This document shows, piece after piece, positions 21,921 through 33,979 of a stretch of DNA of 64,000 bases (its first letter is position 1; each line of letters begins with the position of its first letter). Made by a program: the position numbers and the translations under genes. A model generated the notes under the pieces. That model was given only the letters and a program-made list of their open reading frames with translations, was not told the DNA's origin and made no database searches. Source of the stretch: Zopfochytrium polystomum (Eukaryota > Chytridiomycota > Chytridiomycetes > Chytridiales > Chytridiaceae); assembly GCA_025765615.1 (NCBI GenBank), contig JAIVFJ010000238.1, forward strand, positions 1 to 64,000. Direction: 5' to 3'.

Positions 21921-24900
21921 ATGAGAGTCAAGCTGATCTCAGGGCTGGTGGTGCTCCTTGTGCTTGGCACGCCACGCCAAGCCAACGCTCAGGGACCTGC
22001 GGCCTCGAGTAGTGTTAGCAGCTCTTCCACCTCGTCCTCGTCATCCTCCTCCTCGCAGTCATCCTCCTCAACATCCTCCTCAACATCCTCTTCGTCCTCG
22101 ACATCCTCGTCATCCACGTCATCTTCATCCTCATCGCCTTCGCCGTCGCCCACCTCCACCAGCTCACGATCTGCCGCAGCGCTTCCGACCGCCGTCAGCC
22201 AAATTCCCGCCCCATCAGCTCGATCGGCCCTGTCTGGGGCAGTTCTCGACACGGACATGGCGCGCATCTACTACATTGGTGGGACCCCTTCGCCGACTTT
22301 GTCATCCCTTTCTGTTGCCAGCGCTTGGGCCGTCTCGGATCCGGTCTGGGCATCAACAACAATCTCCGATCAGACGGGAACCACGGCGGCGAACTCGGCC
22401 CTCAATGCGGCCCATGGATGCACAATACCGGTGTCCAACTCGGTCCTCAAGGGAAACCGGCCGTCACAACCAAATGGCGTCAACACTCTTGTTTCTTTCT
22501 TTGGAGTGGCCGCAGACGGCGCCACCGTGTTCAACGCTGATCTTTACACGTAAGTCACCCCGGCCCATGGTCAAATCAACTTTGCATTTGACCGCCGTTT
22601 GCTCTCAACAGCTATCAACCAACTACGGGTGTGTCAGGAACGCTCAACACAGTACAGCAGACAGCCCCGCCAACCCGGCATTCTGCAGTTTGCGTTCAGC
22701 TCGACGCGACCACAGCTTTCGTATTTGGCGGCCTTTCTCTGGCAACTGCAAGCGCGACAGACTCGGTGGAGGGATCTGCGTTCTCCGACACGTGGTACCT
22801 TGACTTGGCGGCGCTGAAGACTTCGGCCGCTTGGCGCCCATTGACTGTAGATTTCCCCGTTCCCGCGCTGTACGGCCACGCTGGTGTGTTAATGGTCGAC
22901 GGTACAGTCGTTATGGTTGGCGGAATCACAGTTCAGAGCAGCACCAAGCGCCCAATAGAAGCTTCCATGGACGTTGCCTGGCAGTACGATCCGCAGGGGG
23001 GGTTTAAAAAGATCACTCTCTCCACCGATTCGACTAACTTTCCGGACCCGCGGAAAGGCCACACGTTGGTGATTCGTAAGTGTAGCAAAGAATCTTATTC
23101 ACAATCCTCACGCTACTGTTCTCTCTGCAGCCGACCCCACTGATCCGTACAAAATCCTCATGTTTGGTGGCACTAATCTCGCGCAGAATGTCGCATACTC
23201 GGACTTGTGGCAGCTGGATGTAGCCAACGCGGCCTGGAAACGTTTGGATGCTGCTCCGAGTTCCCAAGGGCGATACGATCATGCGGCAGTGGGATGGAAC
23301 GGATCGATGGTTATCACTTTTGGCAAATCACCAAGCCCGACGGCGACGCTTGGCACGCTGGTTTGGGACTCTAGCTTGAAAGTTTGGGCCAATTCTCTTC
23401 CATCCCGCTCCGTCATTACCCCTGGTGCGGCAGCCTCCACAACTCTACCCACCCATGTTGATCCGGGCAATCCCTCTTCATCCAACACTACGCGTATCAT
23501 TATAATTGCTTGCTCCGTTGGCGGAGCCGTTCTCCTTGTGGCAAGCATTGCGATTGCGTACTCGAGGATTCGCCACAGCCGCGATAAGCCACCTCATAGC
23601 ACCGATTCACTCGGCCGCAACGGCGAGCTTCGCACGACAACAGACCTTGTGGGACGTCCGTGGCCCGAGACAATGAAGGATAGGCTCTCAAATTCACTCA
23701 ACCGGAACACTTCGCGGGGCAGTGCGAGCAACTTCGTCACCATAGCCGGACGAAAGCCAGGGGGTCGGCTTGGGGAATTACTGAGTAACAAGAGCGGAAG
23801 CGCGTCGGACGCTGCCACGCGACAGGTTGCACCGCACGCTGCAGAGGAGACGATTGTACTTTCAGAGCGGCGCGTTCAGGCGGAACCGGTTGTGGAGGAC
23901 GGTTTCTACACTGCCAGCACCGTCGGCAACACACCCTCACCGAAAACGTCGGATCAAATCGATCCAGCTGGTGCGAGCAACAATGTTTCGTTGCGGGAGT
24001 CCACAAACATCTCGGAAGTGTCGAACGCAGGCATTCAAGCTCCGGCAGCAGTAGTCGTTCACCAAAAGTCAAGGGAGGCGTTGGGTCAAAGTGCTAACAG
24101 CACCGTTGCCTCCAGGCGAGCAAGGAAGCGTTCCTCCGCCTTGTGGTCGTCCCAAGACGCAAACACATCTGCGTCGCTTGCACCACTGGAGGACCCAAAT
24201 GCGTCCTCAAAGCCAGCCCGTATGACTTCTTGGCTTTTTACGGAATCAGCCCCGTCTTCTGCACCTCTGGCACCGTGGGAACTGCCGGGAATGGGCATCC
24301 AAAAGCGCGTTGATACAAACAAGCGTGCAACAATTATTTCAAATCTTAGCGGGTCTGGTACTAATTTGGCGGAAGCGTTCGAAGAATCGGTCGTCGGTTC
24401 GGTTGTGGGCTCGAACGTCAGCAGTGCGCCTCACGCTGCAGCAGGCGTCAATAGCAACACGATTCGTCACAGCACTCTGGGAGCTCAGTCAACCATTTCC
24501 CTCCCTGGCCTTATTGGAGAACTTCCTGAAGAAGTGGTGGGGCTCAGTGCGCGATCTCGATCGCAACTTCCTGGCGACACCGTTACGAAACGACGGTCTT
24601 ACAACGCTGGCCTTTACTCCGCGTATGGATCTTCGCCGCGACTTGCGTTTGACGGGTCAGAGCCCCCCGCATCGGCCACGACAGGACGGCACAGCCCACG
24701 CAGTACGTCTAGATCCGCTAAACGCCGGACTTGGACCGACACGCCCGATTCTGACAGCAACGAGGACTCGCCATCAAAGTCCGTGTCCCAGCGGACAAGC
24801 TTCCTGGGTCCTCCTCCCCAACCACCCCCAGGACCACCCCCGCCCCCGTCGATGCTGTGGGGTGGATCGTTCCCTCCAGGATTCTTTCCGATGGGTCCTC

Positions 24901-26477
24901 CGCCACCAGGATTTGAAGGGTTCCCTCCTCAGATGATGGGATACCCTGTGTATCCGGGCCAGCCCCTGGTTCAGGAGCCACCAACTGGAGCTTCCGGCAC
25001 TTGGAGCTCAATACCATCGCATTCGCTGACAGTCCAGGGTGATTCTCGTGGAACCCCTTCGTCTGGTCAAGGTCCTTCTACCCCACTCAGTGACGAAGAA
25101 AACGATGGATCCTTCAATTTCTCGGCACGGCCGGCAGCCACGACCAAAGCACCAGCGGCGTTTGCTCCGACAGCTTTCTACACTGGGTATTCCCCGGGTT
25201 CCTCACCTTCTGAAACTCCGCGCCAGGCGGAGTCTGACAGTTACCCCTCGCCTGCGGCAATAGTACCTGCGCCGCCACGCGCACCGCTTGCCCCGTTGCA
25301 ATACCATCCATTGCCCTCGGCTGGCCTTGACGGGCACTACCCGGTGCCGGCACCTCTCGTGCCTGCAGACACGTCAGAGCCGCAGCCGTCAATCACCCGA
25401 GTTCCCTCGGTCCCTTCACAGCCTCGTAATCGCTCCATGTCAGAAGTGTCCAGAACGGCCACCCTACCAGGCGCGTCCGTGGCTATCGAAAAGCCACTTC
25501 CACCAACAGCCTCGGGCGCTCTTGCACCACCCACTTTAATCTCGAGTGCCGCGTCTACCGAAGTAGCAGGCTCTGCCGTTCCCAGCGAGCATGGCTCTGC
25601 ACCACCAACAGCTCCCGCTGCAGACAAACCGCTTCCCGCCCCCGTGCCGCCTTTCCGTTTCCTCTCTGCCCCAGTCGGCGCCTCGCCGCAGACGCAGACC
25701 TCGCCGCCACAAACGACCGCGCCGCAATCCGAGCAGGCAGCTCAGCTGCAGCAGCTGCAGAAAGACCAGCCGCAGTCGGACAAGCCGCTCCCTCCCGTCT
25801 CGGTCGCCCGGCCCCCGCCCACGCCCGTTCGCGGCCCACGCAGGATGACCGTGGAGGACCGCAGCCGGTCTTCGCCCTCGTCCCCGCCGACAAGCCCAAC
25901 CCCCGCTACCGCCGCCGCCGCAGTGGCGCGGTCGCAGGCCGCCTTGCCTCCCGCTGGGGCGTCGTCGTCGTCGACACCGTCTCCGACGTCCACGCCGCCG
26001 TTGCAGCGGAAGCAGCTACCGCAGCCAATCAGCGAGAAGCCGCTGCCCCCTGTCGTTCGCCCGCTCCCCGTGACTCCACCCTCGCCGCCGCCGCCGTCAG
26101 CAACAGTAGCAGCAGCAGCGGCGGCGGCGGCATCGTCTCCCTCGCCGTCACCTCCGCCACCTGCAGCTCGACCGGCAGCGGCAAGCCCGCCCGCGGCCAG
26201 CCCGACGGGAGAGGAGCTGCCGCCCGACTGGGCGTGGGGGGCGCGCCGTTCGCCCGCGTCACCCTTGTCGTCGTCGTCGTCGCCCGTGCCGCCAAAGCGC
26301 GGCAGCTCGCTTTTCATCGCCATCCCGCCCGCCATTGCGGCCGTCGCCGCTGCCGCCGCCGTGGCCGACGGCAGTGCCGTGCAGGCTGCCGAGAGCGTTG
26401 TGGTCGCGTCTGGGGAGGGTGAAGATGTTGCGCGTGTGGACGATGACGGCGACGGGGAATGCGAAGTAGTAGAGTAG
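21921..26477 (+). CDS. Kelch-repeat single-pass membrane protein with long Pro-rich tail
   Basis: Three exons (21921-22549, 22612-23075, 23131-26477) join in phase to 1479 residues. A signal peptide (MRVKLISGLVVLLVLG) is followed by a nearly pure Ser stalk of about 60 residues. The extracellular part carries kelch blades with glycine pairs: YYIGGTP, AFVFGGL, VVMVGGI, ILMFGGT and MVITFGK. One TM helix (IIIIACSVGGAVLLVASIAIAY) follows about 120 residues into exon 3. The remaining ~970 residues are cytosolic and disordered, with a poly-Pro block PPPQPPPGPPPPP and repeated KPLPP/EKPLPP motifs that resemble SH3- or profilin-type ligands. The layout is like fungal cell-surface kelch sensors; a role in polarity or wall sensing is inferred. 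It ends at TAG. Confidence 0.85.
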
Positions 26478-27829
26478 CTTGAAAGGAGTTGAGTAGGTGA
26501 GATCGTGGGTCGTGTTGAAAACTGCCCATTTACAAGTGTTCGTACGCTTTTTTGTGTCTCTTGTTTTTTTTTTCGTCCTCGGTTTTCTATTCTGATTTCT
26601 CGCCTATGCGCTATGACTAGATGGTTGGCTTTGTTTTTGTGTTGCGTCCAGTTGATTTTTTGCGTATTCGTTTTGTTGATTTTGCTTTTCTATTGGTTTT
26701 TGTCCGCTCCCGATGCTTGGTGGTTTATTGGCCTATGCTCTCCCTCCTTTCTCCCTGAACAACCGATTTGAAACTGCGATCTTTGGTGTCGGGGCGCGCT
26801 ACCTTGCTATTTTCTTGGGGTTTGGATTCTGGGTGTTCGGACAAGGTCCGCTGATGAGAGGGCAAGCGAGCCGAACGAGGACGGTGCGTGGCCTGGAACG
26901 TACGGCTTGAGAAATGAAAAGTTCAGAGAAAAGAGATTGGTGCATGACGAGCCCAGCCCAGCCCCGCGGAAGCGTCCTTGGGGGTGTTGATGGCGGGGTT
27001 TATCGATGTCGGGGAGTGTGAGTGGTATCGTCCCTCCACGCAACGCACGCACGCACGCGTTCTCCAAGCGCCCAATCAGGGAGCCACGAACGGAGACGAT
27101 GATCGGTCGGCCTCCAATGCGCACGCGGCTCGGGGTTGCCCAAATTTGGTAGCACGCAAGACGAAAATGGGGTTGTGCGATAAATGAATTATCATCCCGC
27201 CGCAGCCTGCCTCAAAGGCTGGCAGATCCTCGCGTGATTTTCCAATGCATCCACTGAATGCTGAATGTGAATAACAAAAACGAGAACAACGCGTGATCAT
27301 CTTTGAAGACGCCATCGAAGGAACAAAAAATCAGTGGATAAGGCTAATCGCGTTGGATGCCTTTTAGGGCATGTTTCTCCTCTGCGGTTTATAATAATTT
27401 TTTGGCTGGAGGCGAACTGTTGCATGGGTCCGCCAAGAAATTTCCTTTTTTGTAGCATGTCGTTTTGTCTTTCCCGCGCGCTTTCCTATGCGGGGGCTCG
27501 TGATTTCATTACCCAGTCCCCAGTCTCCCTTGCTTTGCACACAGCGGCGTTTCCCAGTCTGCCAGTCTGCCGGTCAGTCGTTCAGTCAGTCTCTCGTCCT
27601 CACACACACACACACACACACACACACTCTCTCTCTCTCTCTCTCTCTCTCGCTCTCCCTTCCTCCGCCCCAACAGCCCAGACGCACACAACCGCCCCTC
27701 CCCTATAAAAATGCTTGCTCCCGCCCATCGAGCAGCTCACACACACACACCACCACTCTCTCCCTCACCCTTCCTCTTCCTTTGTACCTCATAGTACCCC
27801 CTCAAACCCAAAAAGACCTCAAACACAGA
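26478..27829. other. Intergenic region with CA/CT repeat
   Basis: No gene is supported. T-rich sequence follows the kelch gene stop. A CA repeat passes into CT at about 27600-27653 just upstream of the EXORDIUM-like gene's TATA box. Confidence 0.5.
27704..27710 (+). promoter_or_regulatory. TATA box of the EXORDIUM-like gene
   Basis: TATAAAA, 126 bp upstream of the ATG at 27830, following a CA/CT microsatellite. The distance fits a short 5' leader of about 90 bases. Confidence 0.65.
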
Positions 27830-28848
27830 ATGCAAATCACGGCCCTCCTCGCCTCGCTCGCGCTCGTCGCCGCCAGCTTCGTCTCGGCCGCCCCGAGCCC
27901 CGTCGTCGTCGACAAGAAGATCCCAGGTGTCCGATACAAGGACGGCGTCCAGTTTGCCCCCGACGCTCACGTCCTCGCCCCCGCCCCCGCTGAGGCTAAC
28001 CACCTCGAGGCCCGCGCCTCCTCAAAGACGTTGACTTACTACGGAGGTCCGGTTCTTAAGAACGTTGAGGTTACCATTGTAAGTTGGACTGCTGCGATGC
28101 CCATGCTCCACTGCCGTGCCACCTTGTCTCACTGTAACAACCCCTTCCCCTACGTCCCCACCTCCCGCAACCCAAACTCCAACATTAGCTCCTCTGGGGT
28201 GCCGCTTCGTACGCCACCGACCTCGCCGGTTTCTACGCCGGCGTTGTCCAGTCGACTTACTACGACATGCTCAGTCAGTACTCTGGCATCGGCCGCGGCT
28301 CGTACAAGGGCACCATCACCCTGACGGGCCTGCCCTCGAAAAAGTCTCTGACCGACGAGACCGACATCCAAAACTACCTCCGCTCGCTCGTCAAGGCCGG
28401 CACGCTGAAGCCTAACGCCAACTCGTACTACCCGATCCACTTCGCCTCGGGTTACTCCATCACCCAGGGCGGCCAGGGCTCCTGCCAGGTCTTCTGCGCC
28501 TACCACGGCACCATTGACATCTCCGACATCTACTCGGGCACAAAGTACCTGTTCTACGGCGTCCTCCCCGACCAGGGCGGCGCGTGCGCGGGAGGCTGCG
28601 GCTCAGCTTCTACCGTGTTTGCCAATCTCTGCTCCGTCTCGTCCCACGAGCTCGTCGAGGCCACGACCGACCCCGCCGTCGGCGTCGCTACGACCTACGC
28701 CGCGCCGCTCGCGTGGTACAACCAGGCCAACGGCGAGATTGGCGACATTTGCAACGCCCAGCAAGGCACCGTTGCCGGCGGTAACGGAAAGACCTACACC
28801 GTCCAGAAGGAGTGGTCCAACAAGGCCTCCGCTTGCGTCCTCAAGTAA
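27830..28848 (+). CDS. EXORDIUM-like / phosphate-induced secreted protein
   Basis: Two exons (27830-28078 and 28189-28848) give 302 residues. A signal peptide (MQITALLASLALVAASFVSA) is cut before APSPVVVDKK. Conserved blocks in order are YYGGPVLKNVEVTI, LLWGA, YYDMLSQYSGIGRG, SYYPIHFASGYS, FCAYHGTIDISD, SSHELVEATTDP and GEIGDICNAQQG. The order matches plant EXORDIUM / phosphate-responsive 1 proteins and their fungal relatives, which are extracellular and poorly understood. HELVE within SSHELVEATTDP resembles a metal-binding HExxE motif; catalysis is not shown. Four Cys in a FCAYH / CAGGCGS / LCSVSS context suggest disulphides. A paralogue lies at 40543-41538 on the other strand. Confidence 0.85.
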
Positions 28849-29792
28849 ACAGACCGACAAACCGAGTAACGCCCTGCAAATACGCTCGGCTCGGCGCAGC
28901 ATGCTTTGTTCCTTTTGTTCCCCCCCCCCTTTTTTCTCTTCTTGCCTCTTGTCCGGACACGGGTCAGGTCGCGTGCGCATTTAATCCGGCTGCTCCCTCA
29001 ACGGTTAATTTGCCGTGAGGGCTTCAGTTCTCTTTTTACCTCGCACAACCCAACCCGCCTCCCCTCTGCTCTTAATCTGACTTTGACGAAACCTCTACAC
29101 AACCTCAACTTATATTTCTCTGATATCGCGTTTGGTTCGGCTTCCCTGGAACTCGTCCTTGCTTTTTCTTACCCTCCCCCCACTCCCTCGTTTTTGCAAT
29201 TTTGGGCGAAGTGTAATTATTTCTCCCCCCGTTCGGATGCGAATGAGCGAGGAAGAGCGAAAACAAGCAAAAGGCGCTGTGCCCCCGCGCGACAGTCCCC
29301 GAAACAGCGGTACTCTTATCGAAATACAAAAATGAAGACATCGAAGTCTCTCCTTTCCCGTGCGGTCAACAACTGCGAAAAGAAGGAGGGTGAGCAAGGG
29401 AGGAGGATGGACGAAATGATAAAGAAATGTATAACGCAGACCCTCACAAAAGCGTCTGAGTTGGCGGTAGAGAGACCAGACGATCTCGACACCGAATGAA
29501 GATGAGTTTGGCCAACTGCTGACACGCAAGTGCCACATGAAGCAGAAGGTGCGCCGAGCCCTCTCACTAAGCCCTTGCTCGGTGCGGGTGGGCGGAACGT
29601 TCGAGATGGTGGGCGGAAATCGCAACTTCGATTCACTTCCTCATAAACACTCCAAAGATTCCCAAAATTGCTTGGGGTGGGGTTAAAAAAGCCAGGGCGA
29701 TGGCGAAGCCCCTATTGTTCTGTCACTCAGTGCGAGGAAGGACTGTGCTCCAAAAAATAAAATAAGGGTGCTCATACGGACAAGACAAACCA
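28849..29792. other. Intergenic region containing a dispersed direct repeat
   Basis: 3' flank of the EXORDIUM-like gene, then repeat copy 1 (29007-29306). No protein-coding gene is seen; the open frames there have no protein-like character. Confidence 0.5.
29007..29306 (+). repeat. ~0.3-kb direct repeat, copy 1
   Basis: It aligns along its length with 31044-31292 in the same orientation. Shared blocks include TCGCACAACCCAACCC, CTCTTAATCTGACTTTGACG and AACAAGCAAAAGGC. The two copies bracket the decayed dehydrogenase. Confidence 0.8.
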
Positions 29793-30648
29793 CTACGCCC
29801 GTCTCGACTTTGCGACGGCTTCCGAAACCAGTGCCTCCGAGACGCTCAACAACTTTTCTGCTTGCTCCACGTCGTACTCCTTGCTATGGTACAGCTTCCC
29901 GATCTGACAGTCATAGTAGTACTTTCCGCCCTCTGATCCGGCGGGAGCGCGGTCAGCAACGTGGTGGCCGAGACGGTCTCGATGGTCGTGCTGTCGGCAG
30001 CTGCACCTCTGAGGAACTTCTTGTTCATGTTCCAGACGGACGACACGTAAAAGCGGACGCTGCTGTGCCGCATGAGCTCGGTGGTGGTGAGTGCACCGAC
30101 GACACTCAAGCCCTGGGTCTCGCAGCGCCTGTTCAGCTTGAACGCAAACAGCTGGATCGCCGGCTTGCTCTCGCCGTACCGGACCCACAGGTTGTACGAT
30201 TTCCTACCGGCCAGTCGTAGAACGGAATGCCCTTTGGGGTCGCGTACAGCAGCGCCGCAATGCTGGAAAGCACCACGACGCGGGCCTTTGTCGCCGCCCG
30301 CCGCGACCGCGTTAACAGCGTTAGCAGCCGCGTGAGGAGCCGGAAGTGTGGAAGGTGGTTGACGCCGAACTGCGCCTCGAAGACGTCAGGGGGTGAGTGA
30401 GTAGTGTGACGCCCGGCGTTGCACACGAGGATGTCGAGCGGCTGGCTTGAGGCGAGGTAGCTGTCGACAATGGCGTCCACCCACTCCACGGTCGAGAGGT
30501 CCAGCTTTTGGAACGTGAACTTCGCTCGGCGCCTCCAGTCCGAGGCCAGTGCTGGCAGCGGTCACGACAATGTGCTTGCCAGCGGCACGGTCGGCAAAGG
30601 CGGCGGCAGCCTGCTTGAGTCGTTGGAGAAGGAATGTGGGTTGCTCAT
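29793..30648 (-). pseudogene. Decayed short-chain dehydrogenase/reductase
   Basis: Order on the minus strand: an MSNP start at 30648, LLQRLKQAAAAFADRAAGKH, the nucleotide-binding turn VVTAASTGLGLEA, FTFQKLDLS, DILVCNAGR (NAG motif), VVVLSSIAAL, and YGESK (catalytic YxxxK). The C-terminal part is ELMRHSS and a tail ending AVAKSRRA. These pieces fall in different frames with at least four indels, and about 30 residues after GLGLEA are missing. A working enzyme is therefore not encoded. The family uses NAD(P)H to oxidise or reduce alcohols and ketones. It sits between two direct repeats. Confidence 0.75.
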
Positions 30649-30748
30649 GGGTTTGGGGACCAGGCGGCGGGTTGATTCCTTTTTTCGGGAGTTGTTTTGT
30701 GTGGATTTCTTGGGCGTGTTGGGAGGTTTGTTACGGCAGACTATCTGT

Positions 30749-30786
<38 letters not shown>

Positions 30787-31667
30787 TCGGTCCTTGAAAG
30801 GGAGGTTCCAATACATGTCCGCGAAGCATAAATAATTTCCCTTTTGACGCCAACTATTCATAAATAGATATTTTTTTTTTTTTTTTTTTTTTTTTGCCTG
30901 ATGTTCCCGGCGCATCCTGGATTGGCCGCTTGGATCGAGATTCTGACCCAACTTTGCGAAATGTACTTACGCATTTGCGCCCCGATGGAAAAACAACTGG
31001 CGGCCGATTGGCACTCCCCCTCCTGACACACCCCTGGCACTGCAATTTGCCGCGAGGGCTGAAGTTCTTTTTTTTTTGCCTCGCACAACCCAACCCCGCC
31101 TCCCGTCTGCTCTTAATCTGACTTTGACGAAACCTCTATACAGCCTCAAGCCATTTTTCTGCTAACATCCCTTACCTCACTTTTTGCAAATTTTGGGCAA
31201 AGGTTTCTCACCCTCTTGAGTGCAAATATGAGCAAAGAAGAGCGAAACAAGCAAAAGGCACTGTGCCCTCGGGTGACAGTCTCCGAAACATGAAGATATC
31301 GGTGTGCAACGCATTTCCTACTGGACATTCTATTTTTTTGCGAGGCGAAGCAAGCGAGGAGCCTTTCGGATCTCTGTTGTGTGTTGGGTAACAAAGTACT
31401 GCATAAATAGAAGGTCGACACAGAGAGGGAGACAACCGAAGAGAAGAGGAAAAGAAATGAGGTCTCCGTCGTCGGGCAAACATGCAATCAAGACGCTGAA
31501 ACGAAAAAAAAGGAAGACAAGGCATTCATGAGCCCCAGCGCCAGCAGCAGCTTTCATCAGCTGTTTCCCGCCCACCCATCCCTCATCGCGCCGATCTCTC
31601 GCGCCGATCTCCCTTCCCGACTCAAGCTCGCCTGAAAGGGGGGGTTATGCATTCCCACTAAAGAGAA
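30649..31667. other. Intergenic region with CT and T tracts and repeat copy 2
   Basis: A CT repeat is at about 30754-30782, a T run at 30871-30896 and the second direct repeat at 31044-31292. No gene is supported. Confidence 0.5.
31044..31292 (+). repeat. ~0.3-kb direct repeat, copy 2
   Basis: Same orientation as copy 1 at 29007-29306, offset about 2.04 kb, with scattered substitutions and small gaps. Confidence 0.8.
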
Positions 31668-32198
31668 TCACGGCCCGGCGGCTGCACCGTTCGTCCCAGA
31701 AGTCGACGACGATGACGCCGCCGTCGCGGCGCCCCCGCCGTCCCGGGCCAGTCGCCGTCGCCGCAGCCACTGCCGCAGCGTCGTCGTCGCCGATGACTCC
31801 GACTTTTCCTGCGCCATCGTCTGCGGCGGAGGCGGCGGCGACGGGGACGGTTCCTGCTGTTGCAGCTCCACCGCGGCGGCGGCGATCGTGGTGCTGGTGG
31901 CGGTGGCGGTGGTAGCTGTCGTGCTGGCGTCGTCGTTGTCCACGGGGGCGACGGCGAGGGCGACGGCGGTGTCGCTGGACGCCGTGGCGGACGCCGTGGC
32001 GATGGATGCGGAATCCGCGGCTCCTGCAACGGCGGCGGGGTCCTTGCGGGTTCCGCGGCGGTCAGGACGACGGCGACGGCTGCTGCTGCTGGTGCTGCGG
32101 TGGCTGCTGCGCGGGGAGGACGGCGATTGGGCGTCCTCGGCGGCGGCGCGTTGGGCGCCGTAGTTTGTTGCGATGACGATGGTGGCGTTGATGTGCAT
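31668..32198 (-). CDS. Small Ser/Ala-rich protein, possible distant YGASDR-family member
   Basis: An intronless 176-residue frame from the ATG at 32198. The start context (A-rich tract then ATGCA) and N-terminus MHINATIVIATNYGAQRAAA echo the MHPNA...YGASDR start of the small-gene family at 36-63 kb. The middle is a Ser/Thr/Ala-rich disordered stretch as in that family. The C-terminus has LRQWLRRRRLARDGG instead of a clear third motif. An AACCCTA string lies at 32234-32240 close upstream. Membership is uncertain because the diagnostic core SLAYGAS is not present. No TM helix or signal peptide is seen. Confidence 0.4.
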   Translation of the reverse strand: MHINATIVIATNYGAQRAAAEDAQSPSSPRSSHRSTSSSSRRRRPDRRGTRKDPAAVAGAADSASIATASATASSDTAVALAVAPVDNDDASTTATTATATSTTIAAAAVELQQQEPSPSPPPPPQTMAQEKSESSATTTLRQWLRRRRLARDGGGAATAASSSSTSGTNGAAAGP

Positions 32199-32872
32199 TT
32201 TTTTTTTTTCTTTTTTTTTTTTTTTTTGGCGGGTAGGGTTTTTGGGTGGGCAGGTGGCGGTGATAAGATTTTGAGGAAAGCTGTTTCGGAGAGTCGGTGG
32301 TTGGTTGGTGTGGTTCCGACGGGTGAATGGTTTTATGCGCAAGGAATGCTTTTTTTTTTTATTTTTTTTTGCTTTTTTTGTCGTTTTTTTTTTTTATTCT
32401 CTCGGCCGATAGTACACGGTTTGCATGGTTGTCTCGCTTTCTCCCGACACCCCCGACGACGACCGCTCTCTCTCTGTCTCTGTCCCTGTCGCTCTCTCCC
32501 TCTCTCTCTCCCCCCTCTCTCTCTCTCTCTCTCACTTCTCTCTCCCCTCGCTCTCTCTCGCCCGCCTCTTCCCCATCCGTTTTGCACACGGCGATGCTCG
32601 AGACAGAAGCCAGGCAAACCAATTGTTGCAAGGAAAGGTTTTTTTTCTTCCTGGCGTGGGCCCTGACGTGTAAAACTCAACGAGGTCACAACAACAGAAC
32701 ACATGAGCAGCAGATAAAAAGTAAAAGCCGTGTGCGATGTGGAAAAAACAATAAAAAACTTGGCAAAATGAAAAGAAGGGGGCTTGCCCTTGCAAGCAAC
32801 GAACTAACTAACTGCACAAAAAAGAAACACAAACAACACAATAATGGAATGAGGCGGTGACGCTTTTTCGCT
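32199..32872. other. Intergenic region with T and CT tracts
   Basis: T-rich runs (32200-32227, 32349-32396) and a CT repeat (about 32465-32540). It is the upstream region of the gene at 31668-32198 and the 3' flank of the four-TM gene. No gene is seen. Confidence 0.5.
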
Positions 32873-33301
32873 TCACAGGCCCAACCCGGCGTCCATGATC
32901 GGGTCGAACCTGCTGCCCCTCGGCACGGCGAAAAACGTGGCGCGGTGGAACACCCCAAACAGCCCGATGAACGCCGCGTCCGCGACAACGGCCGCCGCCG
33001 CCGCCCACACGCCCCAGAACGGACGCACCGACAGCGTTGCTGTAGTCGTCGTCGTCTGGTCGGCGACCATCTGCCCTCGCATCACGAGCGCGGCCGCCAG
33101 CGACGCGACGGTGAGGAGCAGGTGTGCGGCGACGGCGGCGAGGAGGTTGAGCACGAGGAGCCGGCGAAGGCGCAGCGCGCGGGATGGGCTGGACGACGAG
33201 GGCTTGAAGAGGAACGAGCGGTTGGTCCAGATCAGGAACGCGTCGATGTACTGGCGGTGGTGGGGGGGTTGTCGCGTCAGGAAATGTTAAATCGGCAGGC
33301 G

Positions 33302-33337
<36 letters not shown>

Positions 33338-33979
33338 CCGGAAAAAGTGTTTGAACAAAACTCACAATGAACAGCGCGACCCCCGCCGCAACCGTCGCCC
33401 CCAGCGCCATCGCCGCCGCAACCTTGCGCGCCGCGCCGTCGCACAGACCGGCGCGCAGCGCCGACAGAGGCTCGGCGCCGTTGTTGTTGTCGTCGGGGCG
33501 GCACAGCCGTTCAACGTCCGCGCAGCCCTCGGCGACGCACACCTGGAACAGCCCGACGCGCGCGTCGTACGGGCCCGACGACGGGGTGGACACTGTCGCG
33601 GCAAAGGACGTCGGGGACCCGAGGTAGGTCGCCGCAAAGAGGGTTGGGATGAGGAGGAAGCAGAGGTAGAGGAAGTAGCGCGGGTGGTGAATTCTTTAAG
33701 GGAAAGAGCAGGTGTGGATGTGAGTTTTCCGTTCGCAGGCAATGCTAAATTATGGGAAAAAGGAAGAAAAACGTACGGGGTATCGCTCCTTGTCGCGTCG
33801 ACGGTCCCTGGCGCCGACGCAGCCGCGGGCTTGTCTTGGATGAGGCCAGCCGCGCTCTTTTGGGTGTGGAACTCGCCGCTGCTGTCGGTCCCGCTGCTGG
33901 TTTCGTCTGTTGTTGCTGCCGCCGGCGGGACGGCAAGCAGCAGGTCCGGGGACGCGGAGTTTTGCGGTGGCGCCGGCAT
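32873..33979 (-). CDS. Four-TM membrane protein, SUR7/PalI-like topology
   Basis: Three exons join: exon 1 starts at 33979 (MPAPPQNSASPDLLLAVPPA, cytosolic and disordered). Exon 2 begins HHPRYFLYLCFLLIPTLF (TM1), has an extracellular loop with cysteines (FQVCVAEGCADVERLC) and TM2 (KVAAAMALGATVAAGVALFI). Exon 3 has TM3 (LNLLAAVAAHLLLTVASLAA) and TM4 (GVWAAAAAVVADAAFIGLFG), and ends MDAGLGL. One long first loop with Cys plus four helices is the layout of fungal SUR7/PalI (claudin-type) proteins. I see no diagnostic signature, so the family is an inference from topology. The second intron contains a run of about 35 A on the plus strand. Confidence 0.65.
33301..33335. repeat. Poly-A run in an intron
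   Basis: About 34 uninterrupted A on the plus strand, inside the last intron of the four-TM gene. On the coding strand it is a T run upstream of the 3' splice site. Confidence 0.9.

Noticed and set aside
25742..26335. Long minus-strand Gly/Ala-rich frame opposite the kelch gene
   Set aside because: An antisense shadow of GC-rich Pro codons in a well-supported exon.
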